The notes beneath the pieces were generated by a model. That model ran no database searches, had not been told where the DNA came from, and saw nothing but the letters and a program-made list of their open reading frames with translations. From Moorella sp. Hama-1 (GTDB lineage Bacteria; Bacillota; DSM-521; Neomoorellales; Neomoorellaceae): DNA of 64,000 bases. Shown piece by piece: positions 62,070-64,000 of this stretch (positions are counted from its first letter, which is position 1; the number at the start of each line of letters is the position of its first letter). A program made the translations under genes and the position numbers. The DNA lies in the NCBI RefSeq assembly GCF_023734095.1, contig NZ_AP024620.1:2662501-2726500 (forward strand), given 5' to 3'.

Positions 62070-62741
62070 ATGAAAACCGGGTATCACGTCGATAAAGAAA
62101 CCCTGGCCCGCGACTGGCCGGCCCTGGTGGTCCTGGCGGCCATGTTCGTCGCCGGCATTATCCTCTACCCCCACCTGCCGGAACTGGTACCGGCCCACTG
62201 GAACTTCCGCGGCGAAGTGGATAACTACTTTAGCCGCTTCTGGGGCGCCTTCGCCCCGCCCTTAATGGGTAGTGGCATCTACCTGCTCATGCTCTTTGCC
62301 CCTTACCTGGACCCCAAGCGGGAGAATTACCCCCGCTTTAGCAAGGCCTATTGGGTGGTGCGCCTGGGACTGGTCCTCTTTATGGGGGTGATTTATGCCA
62401 CCACCCTGGTCGCGGCCCTGGGCGGCCCGGCCAACCTGGTCAGCCGGGTGGTACCCCTGGCGGTAGGATTGCTCTTAATCCTGATTGGCAACTACCTGCC
62501 CCAGGCGCGTTTCAACTACTTCTTCGGCGTCCGCACGCCCTGGACCCTGGCCAACGAAGAAGTCTGGCGGCGCACCCACCGCTTCTCCGGCTACGCCTTT
62601 ATCCTGGCCGGGCTGATGTTTATAGCTGCCGCCTTCTTACCCCCGCCGGCCAACTTTATCCTGTGCCTGGCCGGCCCGGGCATAGCCGTGGCGGGTACGA
62701 TAGTATATTCCTACCTGGCTTTTCGTCAGGTGGCGCACTGA
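62070..62741 (+). CDS. SdpI-like immunity/membrane protein
   Basis: 223 residues, about six membrane helices. LPELVPAHWNFRGEVDNYFS is the DUF1648 motif and GNYLPQARFNYFFGVRTPWTLANEEVW then THRFSGY the SdpI motif. SdpI protects against the SdpC toxin and signals to SdpR in Bacillus; no toxin gene is seen here. ATG at 62070 has eight-base spacing from AGGAGG, better than TTG 62064. Confidence 0.87.
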   Translation: MKTGYHVDKETLARDWPALVVLAAMFVAGIILYPHLPELVPAHWNFRGEVDNYFSRFWGAFAPPLMGSGIYLLMLFAPYLDPKRENYPRFSKAYWVVRLGLVLFMGVIYATTLVAALGGPANLVSRVVPLAVGLLLILIGNYLPQARFNYFFGVRTPWTLANEEVWRRTHRFSGYAFILAGLMFIAAAFLPPPANFILCLAGPGIAVAGTIVYSYLAFRQVAH

Positions 62742-62820
62742 CTTTATGAACTGGCGGCCGGCAGCGTGGACGCGGGTAGTTATTGCTTAAATCCGGGAGG
62801 TTTGTAGCAGCTACCGACAG

Positions 62821-62860
62821 GTCAATAAATATTGACAAAACATAACAAAAATGCTACCAT
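62821..62860 (+). promoter_or_regulatory. tnpA promoter overlapped by a palindrome; leaderless start
   Basis: TTGACA (62832-62837), 17 bases, TACCAT (62855-62860), then ATG at 62867, so the transcript should begin at or next to the start codon. The palindrome GTCAATA-AA-TATTGAC (62821-62836) overlaps the -35. It is also present at the left end of copy 1. It may be the binding site of the recombinase HTH. Confidence 0.65.
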
Positions 62861-62866
62861 AGAATC

Positions 62867-63523
62867 ATGGAACTGTTAACCATCAGCAAAGCAGCAAAAA
62901 AATTGGGCGTTCACCCGAACAGCCTGCGTAATTGGGAGAAGCAGGGTTTGATCAAACCCGTTCGTTTGCCTGGCGGACAACGCCGGTACTCCATGGACGA
63001 ATTGAACCGGCTGTTGTCTTCCGGTCAGTTATTCAGTGAACCGGAAGCGGTTGTGCTTTACGCCCGGGTATCCACAAAAAAGCAGGCCGACGCCGGCAAC
63101 CTGGACCGGCAGATGGACCGGCTGCGCCAATATGCCCAGGAACACAACTTTACCATCAAAGCGGAATTAGCAGATGTAGCCAGCGGCTTGAACCAGAAGC
63201 GCCGGGGATTGGCTAATGTCCTCAAACTGGCCGAACAGGGCGAGTATAAGAAGCTAATAATCGCATATCCCGACCGGCTGGCCCGGTTTGGTTATGCATA
63301 CATTGAACGGCACCTGAAATATTGCGGCGTAGAAATAATCGCCGTCGCGGAAAAGGAACCGGAGGACGCCCAATCGGAACTGGTGCGGGACCTGCTGTCC
63401 ATCGTCACCTCCTTTTCAGCCCGGCTGTATGGAGCCAGGGGCGGCAAGAAAGTCAGGCAGGGGTTTCGGGAACTGATGGCGGGGGTAGAGAGGGATGGGG
63501 AAGCCGAAAAAGAGACCGATTAA
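62867..63523 (+). CDS. tnpA: IS607-type serine recombinase (TnpA), copy 2
   Basis: 218 residues, differing from copy 1 at under ten positions, for example IIAYPDRLARFGYAY in place of LIEYPDRLARFGYSY. HTH and catalytic Ser69 are intact. No Shine-Dalgarno is visible, in line with a leaderless message. Confidence 0.93.
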   Translation: MELLTISKAAKKLGVHPNSLRNWEKQGLIKPVRLPGGQRRYSMDELNRLLSSGQLFSEPEAVVLYARVSTKKQADAGNLDRQMDRLRQYAQEHNFTIKAELADVASGLNQKRRGLANVLKLAEQGEYKKLIIAYPDRLARFGYAYIERHLKYCGVEIIAVAEKEPEDAQSELVRDLLSIVTSFSARLYGARGGKKVRQGFRELMAGVERDGEAEKETD

Positions 63524-64000
63524 CCCGGTTGAAGGCATCAAATACACCGTCTGCGGCGAATTTTTCCCGGCAATCTATCCGGCCCGGCGCAACGAGAAGT
63601 GGGCGAAGGGTGTGGAAGATCCCCTGACCACCGAGATGCGTCTTTTCTGCGCCTGTACCCGCTGGGCTTTCAACCGGCTGCTGGAAGGCGATTCGCGGGA
63701 AGAACTTAAAAAGCAGGGCCAGGAAGTGTTCGGCTTAAACTCCCGTTTTTGCGACGACGCCATACTAAAGGCAAGAGAAATCATCGGTTCCCAAAGAGAA
63801 CTGCTGGTCATGGAAATCAAGGAAACAGAAACTAAACTGGCTCGGGCCAAAAAGAAGCTCGGTTGGGCCGAAAAAGACCTGGCCAAGGCGATTAAAGCCG
63901 GCGATACCGTTAAAAGTGAAAAAGCCAAACGCACCGTCCATGGTCGTAAAATGCGGGTCAAAAAGCTGGCCGAAAAACTGGTGGGATTGCAAGACCACCA
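63495..64000 (+). CDS. tnpB: TnpB-like protein, copy 2 (partial at right edge)
   Basis: ATG at 63495 overlaps tnpA by 29 bases. The first 168 codons (start MGKPKKRPINPVEGIKYTVC) match copy 1 almost fully; the RuvC core lies beyond the window. Confidence 0.88.
   Translation, partial: MGKPKKRPINPVEGIKYTVCGEFFPAIYPARRNEKWAKGVEDPLTTEMRLFCACTRWAFNRLLEGDSREELKKQGQEVFGLNSRFCDDAILKAREIIGSQRELLVMEIKETETKLARAKKKLGWAEKDLAKAIKAGDTVKSEKAKRTVHGRKMRVKKLAEKLVGLQDH

Larger units (their letters stand above)
62796..64000 (+). mobile_element. IS607-type element, copy 2 (runs off right edge)
   Basis: Left end GGAGGTTTGTAGCAGC followed by the same regulatory palindrome, tnpA and tnpB as copy 1. The element is cut by the window end, so the right end and guide region cannot be seen. 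Insertion is 54 bases after the SdpI-like gene. Confidence 0.85.

Overview
The window looks like chromosomal DNA of a GC-rich, Gram-positive, thermophile-like Firmicute. A Moorella-type acetogen or close relative is my best guess; this is inference from protein flavour, with no 16S gene present. Supporting signs are copper-amine-oxidase-type stalk domains in several secreted proteins, YCF48-like and beta-propeller lipoproteins, Shine-Dalgarno sequences of the AGGAGG type, ECF sigma factors, and IS607-type elements. No rRNA, tRNA or CRISPR array was seen. It is an accessory-rich region with about a dozen broken genes.

Layout. 0-7.5 kb (+ strand): a YtrA-type GntR repressor with its own promoter and operator, an SPFH/slipin membrane protein and two ABC-2 exporter pairs, split by an IS1380-type transposase scrap. 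7.5-11.2 kb: debris of an Rpn-type nuclease and of a MerR/TipAL-like regulator, with a VapBC toxin-antitoxin pair inside it, then an XRE regulator/membrane protein operon. 11.4-16 kb: a secreted GH26-like glycosidase with a stalk domain and a YcdB/PepSY-type exported protein. 15.9-22.1 kb (- strand): a tightly overlapping operon of ECF sigma factor, membrane-anchored beta-propeller (candidate anti-sigma), large membrane protein, ABC ATPase and ABC permease. 22.6-31.9 kb (- strand): secreted stalk proteins, a TIGR01777 epimerase, a YCF48-like lipoprotein, several frameshifted genes and a GH18 remnant. 32-34 kb: an intact Rpn-type gene and a MerR gene with an internal deletion. 33.7-37.3 kb: a HAAS-FtsW/RodA-like protein, then a CsoR/CstR-type repressor divergent from a two-part YeeE/YedE transporter and a rhodanese. 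37.3-44 kb: a LigD-type polymerase domain, a secreted beta-propeller protein, and a glycolipid/sugar-transfer operon (GT2, DUF2304, EamA-like, GT39). 44.2-47.6 kb: a complete S-A-A-T ECF transporter whose S component resembles TrpP and whose leader looks like a TRAP-type attenuator. 47.8-50.3 kb: an internally deleted acyltransferase/SGNH gene, a doubly frameshifted MNT/HEPN pair, a group II intron tail and fragments of a sigma/anti-sigma pair. 50.4-54 kb: a two-component system with a TolB-like propeller. 54-59 kb: a decayed sigma/anti-sigma/membrane operon interrupted by IS607-type copy 1. 59.3-62.7 kb: a secreted phosphodiester-glycosidase-like protein and an ArsR/SdpI pair. IS607-type copy 2 runs off the right edge.

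Two regulatory patterns tie genes together. (1) A bipartite ECF-type promoter, GGAACC-N16-CGTYTA, occurs upstream of at least four envelope or secreted-protein transcription units on the minus strand, with two weaker matches, one of them before the ECF sigma gene itself. (2) Nine (G/U)AG triplets in 5-nt register precede an intrinsic terminator in the leader of the TrpP-like S component, as expected for control by the tryptophan-binding protein TRAP.
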